This document shows positions 46,736 through 56,329 of a stretch of DNA of 64,000 nucleotides, piece after piece (within the stretch, counting starts at the first letter, position 1; every line of letters begins with the position of its first letter). The position numbers and the translations under genes were made by a program. The notes beneath the pieces are model-generated. The model was not told the origin of the DNA, did not search any database, and saw only the letters and a program-made list of their open reading frames with translations. The stretch is from MFD01213-c1 sp963704405. Lineage in GTDB: Bacteria > Planctomycetota > Phycisphaerae > Tepidisphaerales > Tepidisphaeraceae. The stretch lies in assembly GCA_963704405.1 (NCBI GenBank), contig OY969903.1, positions 4,278,001-4,342,000 on the forward strand, read 5' to 3'.

Positions 46736-46763
46736 CAGCCGCAAGTACGGCTACTTGCGGCTG
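46736..46763 (-). terminator. hairpin after tRNA-Ile
   Basis: CAGCCGCAAGTA pairs perfectly with TACTTGCGGCTG across a 4-base loop. On the minus strand it lies 5 bp past the tRNA 3' end and is followed by TTTCATTT. It can end the tRNA transcript and also lies 40 bp past the oxidoreductase stop on the other strand. Confidence 0.6.
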
Positions 46764-46768
46764 ATGCA

Positions 46769-46842
46769 TGGGCCCGAGACGATTCGAACGTCCGACCTCG
46801 TCCTTATCAGGGACGCGCTCTAACCAACTGAGCTACGAGCCC
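46769..46842 (-). tRNA. tRNA-Ile (anticodon GAU)
   Basis: 74 nt in full cloverleaf. Acceptor arm GGGCTCG pairs with CGGGCCC; the D arm is GCTCAGTTGGTTAGAGC; the anticodon arm is CGTCC CTGATAA GGACG with anticodon GAT; the T loop is TTCGAAT; the discriminator is A. No CCA is encoded. It lies between two protein genes. Confidence 0.96.
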
Positions 46843-46956
46843 GCTATATTGCCATTGCAAAGCTGTCGCCAGCCTCCAAAATGGCAGGGGCAGGATTGTA
46901 AGACGGTCGGCGGTGGTGTCAACGGTCCGTACCTATTCGCAGTTGAGGGTCATCTC

Positions 46957-48504
46957 ATGGTCATTCCAGGCAACATCTCCTCGCGGCATTTTTCCCGTAA
47001 GCCCGGCTATTTGAAGCTCCTTGTCGCTGTGGCCGCGGCGGTGACGCTGATCGCTCCGTCCGCCTTTGGGCAAACCATCGGTACGACGCCGCAGTCATCG
47101 CCGGCGATTGAGTCGGCGGCTCAGGCGCCAACCACCGCCCCTTCCACCGAGCCGGCAATGTCGCAATTCACCGAAGAACAGATATTTCAGGGCTGGGGGT
47201 GGCTGCTCGTTAACCAAAGGCGGATGGCAAAAATCGAGATTAAGGACACCGAATTGGCCGCCTTTTTAAAAGGGGCCCGCGATTCGGTACACGGCCAACC
47301 CGCGCCCAACGACATGGAAAAAAGCTTCTGGGATATCCAGAGGTTCTCAAAAGAACGCCGCACAAAGGTAAACGCCGCCATTCGGCAGGAAAAGCTTGAA
47401 GAAGCGAATAAGTTCGTGGCAGACCTGAAAAAAAGCCCCGACATTTTCGAATTGCCGTCAGGGGTCATTTATAAAGTGGTCAAGCCGGGTGATGGCCCTC
47501 AGCCGCTCGCGCAGCAGACGGTGATCGTGCATTTCTTCGGCCATACGCTCGACGGCACCGAGTTCGTCGAATTCGGGCCGACTGAAAATATCCTCGTCCC
47601 CGGCCAGGCGTTTTGCCGCGGATGGATTGATGCATTGCAGAAGATGAAGAAGGGGGAACAGATCAAGCTGTATGTTCCCCCGCCTTTGTCGGATGAAGAA
47701 TCGGAAAAGTGGGGTGTGCCGCCGGGATCAATGCTGGTGTTTGATATCGACTTGCAGGATATCCATCCGACGGATGCCAAGGCATTGGAAGATGTGCTGA
47801 TTCCACCACCGCCGCAGGCAGAGGGGCCGTCGCGCTCGGATCTGACTGATGAACAGGTTTTTGAATGCTGGGGCTGGTCGGTTGGGCAGGGAACAGGCCT
47901 GCCTTTCACGGAAGCTCAAACCGCATGGTTCCTGAAAGGGCTGGCGGCAGGCATCAAAGGCGATCCCCTCGCGCAAAACGCTGACGATCTCTCCCAGGTC
48001 GTAGAGCGCATCGCCGGTGAACGCGAACAAAAAGCCGCCCAGGTATTCAAGCAAAAGCAGCTCGCCGCGGCAGATGACTTCTTCTCAAAATTAAAGCAGC
48101 AACCCGGCATCACTTCGCTGCCGGACGGCCTGTGCTATGAACTCAAGGCCCCCGGCACCGGCGAGTTTCCCAAGCCGGGACAGATCGTTGTCGTTAATTA
48201 CACCGGCACATTGATAAACGGCAAGGAATTCGACAAAAGCACGGACGAGCCGCTGAGCATCGAACTCGGACGCTACATGCCCGGATGGGATGAAGGAATC
48301 CAGAAACTCCGCAAAGGGGGGAAGATGAAGCTGTATATTCCCCCAGCCCTGGCCTACGGCGACGAATCCGCCGCCGGCGTGCTCCCCAACTCCACGCTCA
48401 TCTACGATATCGAACTGTTAGACATCAAGGATCAACCCGCCACGGAGCCAAGCACGGAACCCGCTATGGAGACGACATCAGCGCCGACGCAAGAACCGAA
48501 ATAG
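46957..48504 (+). CDS. exported protein with two FKBP-type peptidyl-prolyl isomerase domains
   Basis: A 515-residue protein starting at ATG 46957 (GAGGG upstream); the frame is open further but runs into the tRNA. Signal YLKLLVAVAAAVTLIAPSAF. Two copies of an FKBP-N helical dimerisation region plus an FKBP fold. Domain 1 (about 145-260) has VIVHFFGHTLDGTEF and FCRGWIDALQKMKKGEQIKL; its catalytic core is degenerate. Domain 2 (about 380-480) has VVVNYTGTLINGKEFDKS, MPGWDEGIQKLRKGGKMKLY and IPPALAYGDESAAG, which is a canonical active FKBP. It should assist folding of exported proteins in the periplasm. The tail is rich in Thr, Pro and Glu. Confidence 0.85.
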   Translation: MVIPGNISSRHFSRKPGYLKLLVAVAAAVTLIAPSAFGQTIGTTPQSSPAIESAAQAPTTAPSTEPAMSQFTEEQIFQGWGWLLVNQRRMAKIEIKDTELAAFLKGARDSVHGQPAPNDMEKSFWDIQRFSKERRTKVNAAIRQEKLEEANKFVADLKKSPDIFELPSGVIYKVVKPGDGPQPLAQQTVIVHFFGHTLDGTEFVEFGPTENILVPGQAFCRGWIDALQKMKKGEQIKLYVPPPLSDEESEKWGVPPGSMLVFDIDLQDIHPTDAKALEDVLIPPPPQAEGPSRSDLTDEQVFECWGWSVGQGTGLPFTEAQTAWFLKGLAAGIKGDPLAQNADDLSQVVERIAGEREQKAAQVFKQKQLAAADDFFSKLKQQPGITSLPDGLCYELKAPGTGEFPKPGQIVVVNYTGTLINGKEFDKSTDEPLSIELGRYMPGWDEGIQKLRKGGKMKLYIPPALAYGDESAAGVLPNSTLIYDIELLDIKDQPATEPSTEPAMETTSAPTQEPK

Positions 48505-48606
48505 TTTTGCCCACACGGCAATTGCAGGCAAGTCGGATCATATTTTCTGGTCCCTTCGGCTGTCGGGAGAAGGGATTCGAACAGGCGAGACTGCATCGGG
48601 AAGGCC

Positions 48607-49803
48607 CTAAGAAATCCCCAGGGCGGCGAACATCGCCCGCGTCTTGACGAGCGTTTCATCGTATTCACTCCACGGGACCGAATCCGCCACAATTCCACCG
48701 CCGACAGGAATATGAATTTCCCCGGCCACCGCGATCATCGTGCGGATGGCGACGTTGAAGATCATCGAACCATCCGCTTTCACGCTGCCGATCGCGCCGC
48801 AGTAGGGGCCGCGGGCGACGGGTTCCAATTCATCGATAACCTCCATCGCCCGAATTTTAGGAGCGCCGGTTACAGAGCCGCCCGGAAAAACAGCGCGTAA
48901 AAGATCGACAAACGTAACCTCTCGCCGCAGCAACCCTTTGATCGTCGCGACGCCATGATAGACCGTCGGGTGCTCTTCGATCGTCCGCCGCTCACTCACG
49001 CGCACGCTCCCCACTTCGCAAACCCGCCCCAGGTCATTGCGCTCCAGATCCACAATCATGTTCAGCTCTGCCTGATCCTTCGCACTATCGCGAAGCTCCT
49101 GCTCCATTCCCGCCTGCCGCGGCCGCGTCCCTTTAATCGGACGGGTAATCACCTTGCGATCCGGCGTGACCTGAAGAAAAAGCTCCGGTGAATTGCTGAG
49201 CAAAGCAAAATCCCCATAAATCAAACACGCCGCATAAGGCGCCGGCGAAGCTTCGCACAATCGATCATAAAGAAACTGCGGCGACGTATTGAGCCCCGCC
49301 GTAAATCGCTGCGACAGATTCACCTGAAACACATCCCCGGCCCGAATGTATTCGATCGCCCGCGCCACCGCTTCTTCATATCCAGCACGTGTAAAGTTGG
49401 ATCGCAGCGCCTGATCGCTCCGCCGCGGATCAAAGGGGACAATGATCGGCGCATGGGTCTCATCCGGCGAATGCAGCGTGAAAGAAAAAAGCGGAATGCT
49501 CAGATCATCCGCAGCCCGGCACGGCAAGGTCTCAAAAAACCTGCCGCACTCATAACTCAGATAACCCGCCCATCGCGCCTCGCCGCACGCGTGGTCCTGA
49601 ATCGAAAGCGCCATCCACTCCAGCGCGGCCAGCGGATCATCCCATTCACGCTCAACCCCATGCGCCGTCGCAAGCTTCGCCTTGCGAGTTCGCGCATCGC
49701 ACCAGAGCATTTTCGCCGGCGGTGGCCAATAGACAGGAAGCAACCAGGATGCATCACCGAGCGAAGAGTCAAATCGGATTTTGATGTCGCCGGTGCGATT
49801 CAT
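48607..49803 (-). CDS. pabB: aminodeoxychorismate synthase component I
   Basis: Chorismate-binding enzyme of 398 residues, first step of p-aminobenzoate and thus folate synthesis. Motifs: GYLSYECGRFFETLP, YIRAGDVFQVNLSQRF, LLSNSPELFLQV, ITRPIKGTRPRQ, the catalytic RNDLGRVC block, and VFPGGSVTGAPKIRAMEVID with YCGAIGSVKADGSMIFNVAI. The I-K-G-T-R sequence and length are of the PabB type rather than TrpE. An anthranilate synthase cannot be fully ruled out. No glutaminase partner (pabA/trpG) is adjacent. Its product feeds FolP, encoded at 14.3 kb. Confidence 0.88.
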   Translation of the reverse strand: MNRTGDIKIRFDSSLGDASWLLPVYWPPPAKMLWCDARTRKAKLATAHGVEREWDDPLAALEWMALSIQDHACGEARWAGYLSYECGRFFETLPCRAADDLSIPLFSFTLHSPDETHAPIIVPFDPRRSDQALRSNFTRAGYEEAVARAIEYIRAGDVFQVNLSQRFTAGLNTSPQFLYDRLCEASPAPYAACLIYGDFALLSNSPELFLQVTPDRKVITRPIKGTRPRQAGMEQELRDSAKDQAELNMIVDLERNDLGRVCEVGSVRVSERRTIEEHPTVYHGVATIKGLLRREVTFVDLLRAVFPGGSVTGAPKIRAMEVIDELEPVARGPYCGAIGSVKADGSMIFNVAIRTMIAVAGEIHIPVGGGIVADSVPWSEYDETLVKTRAMFAALGIS

Positions 49804-49863
49804 TCATGGAGTTTAGGAACGCGGCAGGATGATGCAAACTGCTTTGGGTTTCTATGGGGACAG

Positions 49864-50182
49864 TTAAACCCGCACAATGGATTTGGACTTCAGCATCTCC
49901 AGAACATCAAGCAATCCATTTATTTTGGGCAGCAAATCAACCAGCTTATTCGTGGGGGCTTCAAGAATAATTACAGAGCAGGGCAGATTCAGCAGGTTGT
50001 GCTGGAACTCAATACCCGAATCCATCGTGATCAAGGCATCAAATTGCTGACCGGCCCGCAAGTTGCAGCAGCTGTCCATTCTTAATGCCACACCAATTCA
50101 TGAAAGTGACAGAAAGCACCTCATGCCCCGGCAAAAAATGCCGCAGATCATGAGGCAGGTTTTCATCGAGCAGCAGTTTCAT
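49864..50182 (-). CDS. DUF5615 PIN-like protein (single-base frameshift)
   Basis: From ATG 50182 (overlapping the stop of the gene before it) it reads MKLLLDENLPHDLRHFL and VLSVTFMNWCGIKNGQLLQ; the L-L-D-E-N-L-P start is the DUF5615 hallmark, a PIN-like nuclease fold. The frame breaks near 50053; deleting one G joins LQLAA to GQQFDALITMDSGIEFQHNL and gives 105 residues, with VIILEAPTNKLVDLLPKING at the end. DUF5615 usually pairs with a DUF433 protein as a toxin-antitoxin-like unit, exactly as here. An indel error or true inactivation are both possible. Confidence 0.72.
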
Positions 50183-50475
50183 CCGCGGGCCGCACAGGCT
50201 TCGGCTTCGGTTCTTTCCCGAACAGTTTCAAGAAGAGCGAGCACTTGCTCACGCTTGACCGAAGGAAACTGCGCCAAAAAGTAGTCGATGGTGTAGCCAC
50301 CCTCCATATAATCAAAGAGCGATCTCACGGGAACGCGCGTTCCGGTGAAGCAGGGAACTCCCCCTTGAATGTCCTTATCATACGCTTTCCAAAAATCATC
50401 TGCGCTCCAGCGTGTAACTTGCTCCACAAACGGTTTTGACTCGTTCGGCGTCGAGACATGTCCTCTGCCACGCAT
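50179..50475 (-). pseudogene. DUF433 antitoxin-like gene with its start replaced by an IS630 insertion
   Basis: The body, DKDIQGGVPCFTGTRVPVRS followed by LFDYMEGGYTIDYFLAQFP, is a clear DUF433 domain (G-x-P-x-x-x-G-T-R-x-P-V). The first 31 residues of the present frame come from the end of the IS630 element, which inserted at a TA (50381-50382). The original start on the far side of the element (after 51537) is not evident; a TGA is in frame there. The gene may still be expressed from within the IS. It overlaps the DUF5615 gene by ATGA. Confidence 0.65.
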
Positions 50476-51535
50476 CGCAGCCGGCTTGGCGTAATGCGTC
50501 GTAGTCCTTGTACGCTCGATTGGACCAGTAATGACTCCGCAGATAGTGCCAGAGATTCTCCATGGGGTTCAGTTCCGGTGAGTAAGGCGGAAGCGGAATC
50601 GCCGTCACGTTCGCCGGCAACTTCAACTCGCTCGACTTGTGGTATCCCGCCCCGTCCCAGATCAGCACGACATGAATCTGGGGATCAACCTCCTTGACGA
50701 ACTGCTCGAAGAACACGTTCATCACCCCGGTGTTGAGATGAGGCGAGAGCAGTCCCACCGTCTGGCCCGTCGAAGGACAACAGGCGCCCAGCACATATAA
50801 ATAATCGTACTGCGTTTGCCTCACCGCCCGCGGACGCGATCCCACCGGCGCCCACACCCGCGTCAGCGTCCCCTGCTGGCCAAAACGCGCTTCATCCTGG
50901 AACCAGACCTCGACCTTCTTGTCCGGATGTTCCCGGCGAACACGCTCGATCAGTGCCGGCAACTTTTTTTAAAGGCCTCCTGCGCCGCCGGATCGGCGCT
51001 CTGATGCCGGGGACGGGGCATCAGGTCGTTGTACCCCAGACGATGCAGAATAGAATAGGTCCCCGACAACGAACGAACCTTGCCGAACTCTTCATGCAGG
51101 ATGCGCTGCACGTCCCGCCCACGCAGCGCGCACACGCCATCCTGGGCACGAGGCTCGGCGTCCAGACGCCGGCAAAACCGTTTCACTTCTTCTTCCACAA
51201 GCGGCGGCTTGCGACCCCGGCCCGGAGCATCGCGTAGACCTTCGATTCCCTGGGCGTTGTACCACCGCACCCATTCCTGCACCGCACGACGGCTATAACC
51301 GATGGACGCCGCCACTTCAGGCGCCGTCTTGCCCTCCATTGCCATTGCCACGCCGAGAAGCCGGATGGTCAGCAACGGATCATCCTGCTTTCGGGCCTGG
51401 TCACGAAGTTGATCGGAAGTATCAAATGCCTTGACACGCATGATGCGACCTCCTTGTCAGGTTCCATCATGCCATAATCAAATCAAATGCGCGCCACCAG
51501 GGTAGCCGGGCGCGCATTTATTTTTTGGAAAGCGT
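50383..51535 (-). mobile_element. IS630-family insertion sequence
   Basis: An 1153-bp element flanked by TA (50381-50382 and 51536-51537), the usual IS630 target. The ends are inverted repeats: CGCTTTCCAAAAA on the left and TTTTTTGGAAAGCG on the right. It encodes one transposase split by a frameshift at an A-run. It interrupts the 5' end of a DUF433 gene. Confidence 0.82.
50396..51441 (-). CDS. IS630-family transposase, likely programmed -1 frameshift
   Basis: First part from ATG 51441: helix-turn-helix with APEVAASIGYSRRAVQEWVR and GLRDAPGRGRKPPLVEEEV. Second part: EVWFQDEARFGQQGTL (first Asp of the DDE triad), VVLIWDGAGYHKS (second) and LPPYSPELNPMENLW (glutamate). The two halves meet at 50961-50967 in seven A (AAAAAAAG); slipping back one base gives KKKLPALIERV and a 348-residue protein, normal for IS630. 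A-run slippage is a known way for insertion sequences to make the full transposase, so this break is probably functional rather than an error. Confidence 0.85.
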
Positions 51536-51630
51536 ATCAGAAGTCACAACGCGATGCTGCATGCGATGAGTTTACCACGAATGGCTCTCGAAACAGAAGA
51601 AAACGTATTGCAGTTGTGCGATTCAATAAC

Positions 51631-51662
51631 AAAGCAAAGCCCCGGCATAACATGCCGGGGCT
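51631..51662 (-). terminator. rho-independent terminator of glutamine synthetase gene
   Basis: AGCCCCGGCAT and ATGCCGGGGCT pair perfectly with a 3-base loop, 43 bp past the stop. On the minus strand TTTGCTTTG follows. Confidence 0.75.
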
Positions 51663-51704
51663 CGCTCATTCGATTCAAATGTCAAAAGGCCTGAAGGGCC
51701 TTGT

Positions 51705-53885
51705 TTACTTGATAAACAACATCTCCCGATAGGTCGGCAGCGGCCACAGGTCGTCGCTGATGAGGGTTTCGAGTTTGTCGCCGGCCTTGCGCACTTCGAG
51801 CATTGCGGGGATCACGTGCTCCTTGATGTGCTTGGCATGGGCAAACGCGTCGCCATCATGGTGGCTGGCGGCCTTTTCCAGCGCGGTGATGCCGCGGTAT
51901 AGGTCATTGGTGGTGCTGACAATCGCCGACAGCGTTTCGATACCCGCGGGTGTGGCCGCGCCGGCAGCCTTGGCGGCAGCGACGCTTTCGCCGACTTCCT
52001 TCTGATACCGCAGAGCGGCCGGAAGGATCATCGTCTTGGCCATCAGCACCGCCGTGTTCGCTTCGATCGTCACGTTCTTCACGTACGATTCAGACAGGAT
52101 GTTGAAGCGGCTGTGAAGTTCCTTCTCGGTATAAACCTTGTACTTCACAAACGTGTCAATCGTGTCCTTGCGGGTGACGACTGGCAGCACATCTGTCGTG
52201 CTCTTGAGGTTTGGCAGGCCGCGCTTAGCCGCCTCGGCGTGCCATTCTTCAGAGTAGCCGTTGCCGTTGAAGACAACCTTCTTGTGTTCCTTGTAGATCG
52301 CAGGGAGCAATTCCTGAATCGCTTTGTTCAGGTCTTTGCCGCCTTTGACTTCCGCTTCCAGCTTGGTTGCAACGTAGTCGAGACTCTCGGCGACAATCGT
52401 GTTGAGCACGGTATTGGCGCCCGCGATGTTGGCGCTGGAACCGACGGCCCGAAACTCAAACTTATTGCCGGTGAAGGCGAATGGGCTGGTGCGGTTGCGG
52501 TCGCCGGCATCCTTCGGAAGCTTCGGCAGGACCGAAACGCCTGTCTCAAACTGGCCGCCTTGCTTGCTGCTCTTGGCGCCGCCTTTTTCGATCTGATCAA
52601 AAACATCCGTGAGCTGATCGCCGAGGAAGATCGAGATAATCGCCGGCGGGGCTTCGTTGGCGCCCAGGCGATGGTCGTTATGAGCGGATGCGATCGACAG
52701 GCGCAGGATTTCGCTGTACTTCGAGACGGCGCGAATGACCGCCGAGCAGAAGACCAGGAACTGGGCATTGTCGTGCGGGCTGTTGCCCGGTTCCAGCAGG
52801 TTTTCACCCAGGTCGGTCGACATCGACCAGTTATTGTGCTTGCCCGAACCATTGATCCCGGCAAACGGCTTCTCATGCAGCAGGCACACCAGGCCGTACT
52901 TGTCGGCGGTCTTACGAAGCAGTTCCATCACCAGATTCTGGTGATCGGTCGCAAGGTTTGAATTTTCAAAGATCGGGGCGATTTCATACTGGCTCGGAGC
53001 CACTTCATTGTGGCGGGTCTTCACCGGCACGCCGAGCTTGAACAGTTCCAGTTCGCAGTCCGCCATGCAGGCCAGGACGCGCTCGGGGATGGTCCCGAAA
53101 TACTGGTCTTCCAGTTCCTGCCCCTTCGGAGGCGGCGTGCCAAACAGCGTGCGCCCCGTCGCGATCAAATCAGGCCGAAGATAGTAAAAGTTCTTGTCGA
53201 TCAGGAAATATTCCTGCTCGGCTCCGACGGTGGTGAACACCTTTACCACATCGCTCTTGCCGAACAGCTTCAGGACGCGGATCGCCTGCGTGCTGAGCGC
53301 TTCCATCGAGCGAAGCAGCGGCGTCTTCTTATCCAGCGCTTCGCCGGTCCAGGAAAGGAACGCGGTCGGGATGACGAGCGTGGAACCGTTGGGATGCTCG
53401 ACGATATAAGCCGGGCTGGTGGGGTCCCAGGCGGTGTAGCCGCGGGCTTCGAAGGTGGCGCGAAGACCGCCGGAGGGGAACGAGCTGGCGTCGGGTTCGC
53501 CTTTGACCAGTTCCTTGCCGCTGAACTCGGCGATGGCGCTGCCACCACCGGTGGGGGCGAGGAAGCTGTCATGCTTCTCAGCCGTGATGCCGGTCATTGG
53601 CTGAAATAAATGCGTGTAGTGCGTCGCGCCGTGTTCCAACGCCCAATCTTTCATCGCGCTGGCGATGGCGTCGGCGATGCCGGCCTCGAGCGGGAGGCCC
53701 TGCTTGATCGTCCGCTGCAGCGCCTTGTACACCGGCTTAGGCAGCCGCTGCTGTTGAATTTCATCGCTGAACACGTTCACGCCAAACAGGTCTTTGACGT
53801 GTGTGGTTGTAAAATCGACCAGATTCAACTTTTGCCGCGTGGTCGCGATGGTCTTGACCGCCTGTTGGCGTACATTCAAACCCAT
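51705..53885 (-). CDS. glnN: type III glutamine synthetase
   Basis: Makes glutamine from glutamate, ammonia and ATP. At 726 residues it is the long GSIII form, not the 450-residue GSI. The ATG at 53885 has AGGAG 8 bases before it. Motifs: DFTTTHVKDLFGVNVFSD, THYTHLFQPMTGITAEKHDS (GSIII signature), FEARGYTAWDPTSPAYIVEH, GAEQEYFLIDKNFY (metal-binding glutamates), KTRHNEVAPSQYEIAPIFEN, FAGINGSGKHNNWSMSTDLG (ATP site) and NRTSPFAFTGNKFEFRAVGS. All these sites are intact. It stands alone with its own terminator. Confidence 0.96.
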   Translation of the reverse strand: MGLNVRQQAVKTIATTRQKLNLVDFTTTHVKDLFGVNVFSDEIQQQRLPKPVYKALQRTIKQGLPLEAGIADAIASAMKDWALEHGATHYTHLFQPMTGITAEKHDSFLAPTGGGSAIAEFSGKELVKGEPDASSFPSGGLRATFEARGYTAWDPTSPAYIVEHPNGSTLVIPTAFLSWTGEALDKKTPLLRSMEALSTQAIRVLKLFGKSDVVKVFTTVGAEQEYFLIDKNFYYLRPDLIATGRTLFGTPPPKGQELEDQYFGTIPERVLACMADCELELFKLGVPVKTRHNEVAPSQYEIAPIFENSNLATDHQNLVMELLRKTADKYGLVCLLHEKPFAGINGSGKHNNWSMSTDLGENLLEPGNSPHDNAQFLVFCSAVIRAVSKYSEILRLSIASAHNDHRLGANEAPPAIISIFLGDQLTDVFDQIEKGGAKSSKQGGQFETGVSVLPKLPKDAGDRNRTSPFAFTGNKFEFRAVGSSANIAGANTVLNTIVAESLDYVATKLEAEVKGGKDLNKAIQELLPAIYKEHKKVVFNGNGYSEEWHAEAAKRGLPNLKSTTDVLPVVTRKDTIDTFVKYKVYTEKELHSRFNILSESYVKNVTIEANTAVLMAKTMILPAALRYQKEVGESVAAAKAAGAATPAGIETLSAIVSTTNDLYRGITALEKAASHHDGDAFAHAKHIKEHVIPAMLEVRKAGDKLETLISDDLWPLPTYREMLFIK

Positions 53886-54227
53886 GACAAGGCTCCTCAA
53901 ATATTAGAAAGTGCTGGACAACAAACCACCAGCCCCGGTGGTCAGGGGAAGCGCGGGCAAACAATATCCTTCAAACGCAAAGAGAGTGTCAAGAAAATTT
54001 CACCCTCACGCTGCCCTTCCTCCACCTTCATTATGCAAAATGCGTGCAGATTGCAAATCAACGGGCTATTCCAATAACAGCTGCGCGCTTACTGGGCACG
54101 CCCCACCCACCCGCGGCCATCCTGCGCGCAAGCGCGCGAGCAAAAAACGAAACTCCGCAATAATATCGAAGCGAATTCTGCAATAACAATCGCCAATGAC
54201 TCGCAACAAAAAATACCCCGGCGATAA
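53886..54227. other. 342-bp region upstream of the glutamine synthetase gene
   Basis: No coding sequence is supported. It holds the leader of the glutamine synthetase gene and, at 54130-54150, a self-complementary GCGCGCAAGCGCGC. No clear NtrC-, GlnR- or sigma-54-type site was recognised. Confidence 0.4.
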
Positions 54228-55319
54228 TCACCCCACTTGCCGCGACTTACGTTCCGGCCCCTCATTCATCCGCCCGAAGATCATGCGGCCTGCCACCGTC
54301 TGCCGCGAATTCGTCACCGTGAATTCGACGTCATTCCCAATAAACGCCCGCCCTTGTTCCACCACAACCATTGTCCCATCTTCCAGATAACCCACTCCCT
54401 GGCCCGATTCCTCGCCGGCTTTCTGAATTCGAACATTCATCTTCTCACCGGGCAGAACCACAGGCTTCATCGCATTAGCCAGCTCATTGATATTAATGAC
54501 ATCAACGCCGCGCAGCTGTGCGACTTTGTTCAAATTGAAGTCATTGGTCAGCACGCGGGCATTGATCTGCTTCGCCAGATCCATGAGCTTCTGATCGACA
54601 TCCAGGTCGCCTTCCGAACTTTGCGCCGATGTGTCATATAAAATGACATCCGCGCGGCTGATCGTCCGCAGCTTCGTCAGGATATCCAATCCTCGCCGCC
54701 CGCGCCCGCGTTTGAGTTTGTCCGCGCTGTCCGCGATCCCCTGCAACTCATCCAGCACAAACCGCGGCACGATCACCTGGCTTTCCAAAATCCCCGTGAT
54801 CGCGATGTCATGAATTCGCCCGTCAATCAGCACGCTGGTGTCCAGCAGAATCGGGCGAGCCCCCTTCGTCTGCTTGTTGAATTCAACGTAGGGGATGATG
54901 AATCGAAAATCGTCTTTTGTTTGCAGGATAAAGCTGATCGCCAGATAGCAGCAGGCGACGCCGAGCATCATGTCGACAAACGCGATCATCGCATCCCGTG
55001 CGGCTTTGTCATGGATAAAGCTGTTCCCGTTCTCATCAAGCCGCCCCAGAAACTGATCCGCCAGCAACTGCACCACAAAGCTAAGCGCGTAAGCGATGGA
55101 AACCCCGATGAGCAACCCGAAAAACGTCCCCGAAAAAATAATCAGCTTTTTCCGCGGCGAAAGGATATCAATGCAAACCAGAAACGTCCCCAGCGTCAGC
55201 GCAATCGCCAGCGACAGCCAGGTAAAGTCCCCGAACGGCCGGGCTGCGCTCTGAACATAAAACCATCCCACTGCCGCCATGAGCAGGATGAACATCGCCC
55301 GAAGGATGTGTAGAACCAT
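54228..55319 (-). CDS. PIN-TRAM membrane nuclease (YacL-type)
   Basis: A 363-residue protein. Four N-terminal membrane helices (MFILLMAAVGWFYVQSA; WLSLAIALTLGTFLVCIDIL; LIIFSGTFFGLLIGVSIAYA; AFVDMMLGVACCYLAISFIL). It has a PIN domain at about 155-280 with the acidic metal residues in ILLDTSVLIDGRIHDIA, RFVLDELQGIADSADKLKR and LTNDFNLNKVAQL. A C-terminal TRAM domain at about 290-345 (GEKMNVRIQKAGEESGQGVG, YLEDGTMVVVEQGR) presumably binds RNA. The family is widespread in Gram-positives and planctomycetes; its RNA target is unknown. Acidic residues are intact. Confidence 0.9.
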   Translation of the reverse strand: MVLHILRAMFILLMAAVGWFYVQSAARPFGDFTWLSLAIALTLGTFLVCIDILSPRKKLIIFSGTFFGLLIGVSIAYALSFVVQLLADQFLGRLDENGNSFIHDKAARDAMIAFVDMMLGVACCYLAISFILQTKDDFRFIIPYVEFNKQTKGARPILLDTSVLIDGRIHDIAITGILESQVIVPRFVLDELQGIADSADKLKRGRGRRGLDILTKLRTISRADVILYDTSAQSSEGDLDVDQKLMDLAKQINARVLTNDFNLNKVAQLRGVDVININELANAMKPVVLPGEKMNVRIQKAGEESGQGVGYLEDGTMVVVEQGRAFIGNDVEFTVTNSRQTVAGRMIFGRMNEGPERKSRQVG

Positions 55320-55707
55320 GTGTTACCCCACAGTTGATGTCACGATTCTAGCATACGATGGCGGCAGGCATTCCTGCAAACATCACTCGCCCCGCCACCC
55401 AAGGCGCCGGCCTCCCCCGCCACCGAACGGTACGCGGCCCGCCCGATATGCGGTTGTTTCAGTTCATGGTGCGGAAGGATTGAAGCCAGGCGCGTGCGCG
55501 TTCGCCGATGCTCGCGAAGATGATGTGAATCTGGGGGCAAAGTGAGACAAATTGAGGCGCGCCTTGGCTAGCTTCACAAAAACCTCGAATCGCGTAAGTC
55601 ATTTATTTATAAGCCCTAGAGATTGATAAACCGCAAGGTTTCAGCAAATATCTACTATCGTTTGTACTTTTAGGTTTTGGACGCAAGTGGACCCGGCTGG
55701 ACACGCG
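55320..55707. other. 388-bp region between the PIN-TRAM gene and integrase remnant 2
   Basis: No gene is supported. The part after about 55560 is A/T-richer than its surroundings (for example ATTTATTTATAAGCCC), consistent with the outer flank of an acquired segment. A short minus-strand run, ASIGERARAWLQSFRTMN with a stop after it, could be the tail of a lost gene. Confidence 0.35.
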
Positions 55708-56159
55708 TCACACCCCCGCCTCCATCGCTGGCCGCACGGATATGCGGTCCAGCGGGCTGCAGACGGCGATCGCCGGGCCGTTCATCACGTGTGTGTAATG
55801 CATCGTCGTCTCCAGCCGCTGAGGACGGTGGGCACTCGCTCAGACCTGCGCGCCCGCTGTGCCGCGAACCGCCCGAGATGATCCTCCGGCAACTCGTCGG
55901 CGAGCACTTGTTGGTAAAGAAACACAATCGCATTCAGGGCCTGATTCTGGCTCGACGCGCTGAGCCGTCGATTGCATGCCAGATGGGTCAGGAACGCTTC
56001 GACCTGCTGCGCCCCCAGCGCCCGCGGATGAACCCATTTCCCCGCATCGTTCCGATGGAAGACCAGAAACTCCCGAATCCACCGCGAGTAACAATCGACG
56101 GTGGAAGGAGCCAAATGCGCCACGGCACCAGTATTCCGGACGCGTTCGAGGAGCTTCAT
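55708..56159 (-). pseudogene. integron-type tyrosine recombinase remnant 2 (large internal deletion)
   Basis: From ATG 56159 the first 110 or so residues are a good integron integrase N-terminus: VDCYSRWIREFLVFHR, WVHPRALGAQQVEAFLTHLA, SASSQNQALNAIVFLYQQVL and SERVPTVLS. The catalytic domain then vanishes: the next bases encode, in another frame, ETTMHYTHVMNGPAIAVCSP and LDRI, which is the very end of the same protein (the Y of the T-H-V motif is the catalytic tyrosine region). So some 190 residues were deleted at about 55810, out of frame. It faces away from the cassette array to its right. Confidence 0.8.
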
Positions 56160-56329
56160 ATCCCCCTACCTAGCGCTCGTTTGCGCGTTTTCAATATTTT
56201 CATCTATTGTTGACGAGTCGTTGTGGGATCAAAAGAATGGTTGAATGTGAACGAGCGGGAGTCGAGGCGTTCTTGACACCCGTGGTTCGAGATTAAGATG
56301 TTCTGCGACACTTGCATCCCGGGATAGAA

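Noticed and set aside
46768..46957. Upstream extension of the FKBP gene
   Set aside because: The frame runs across the tRNA-Ile gene; a ribosome site and a signal peptide support the ATG at 46957.
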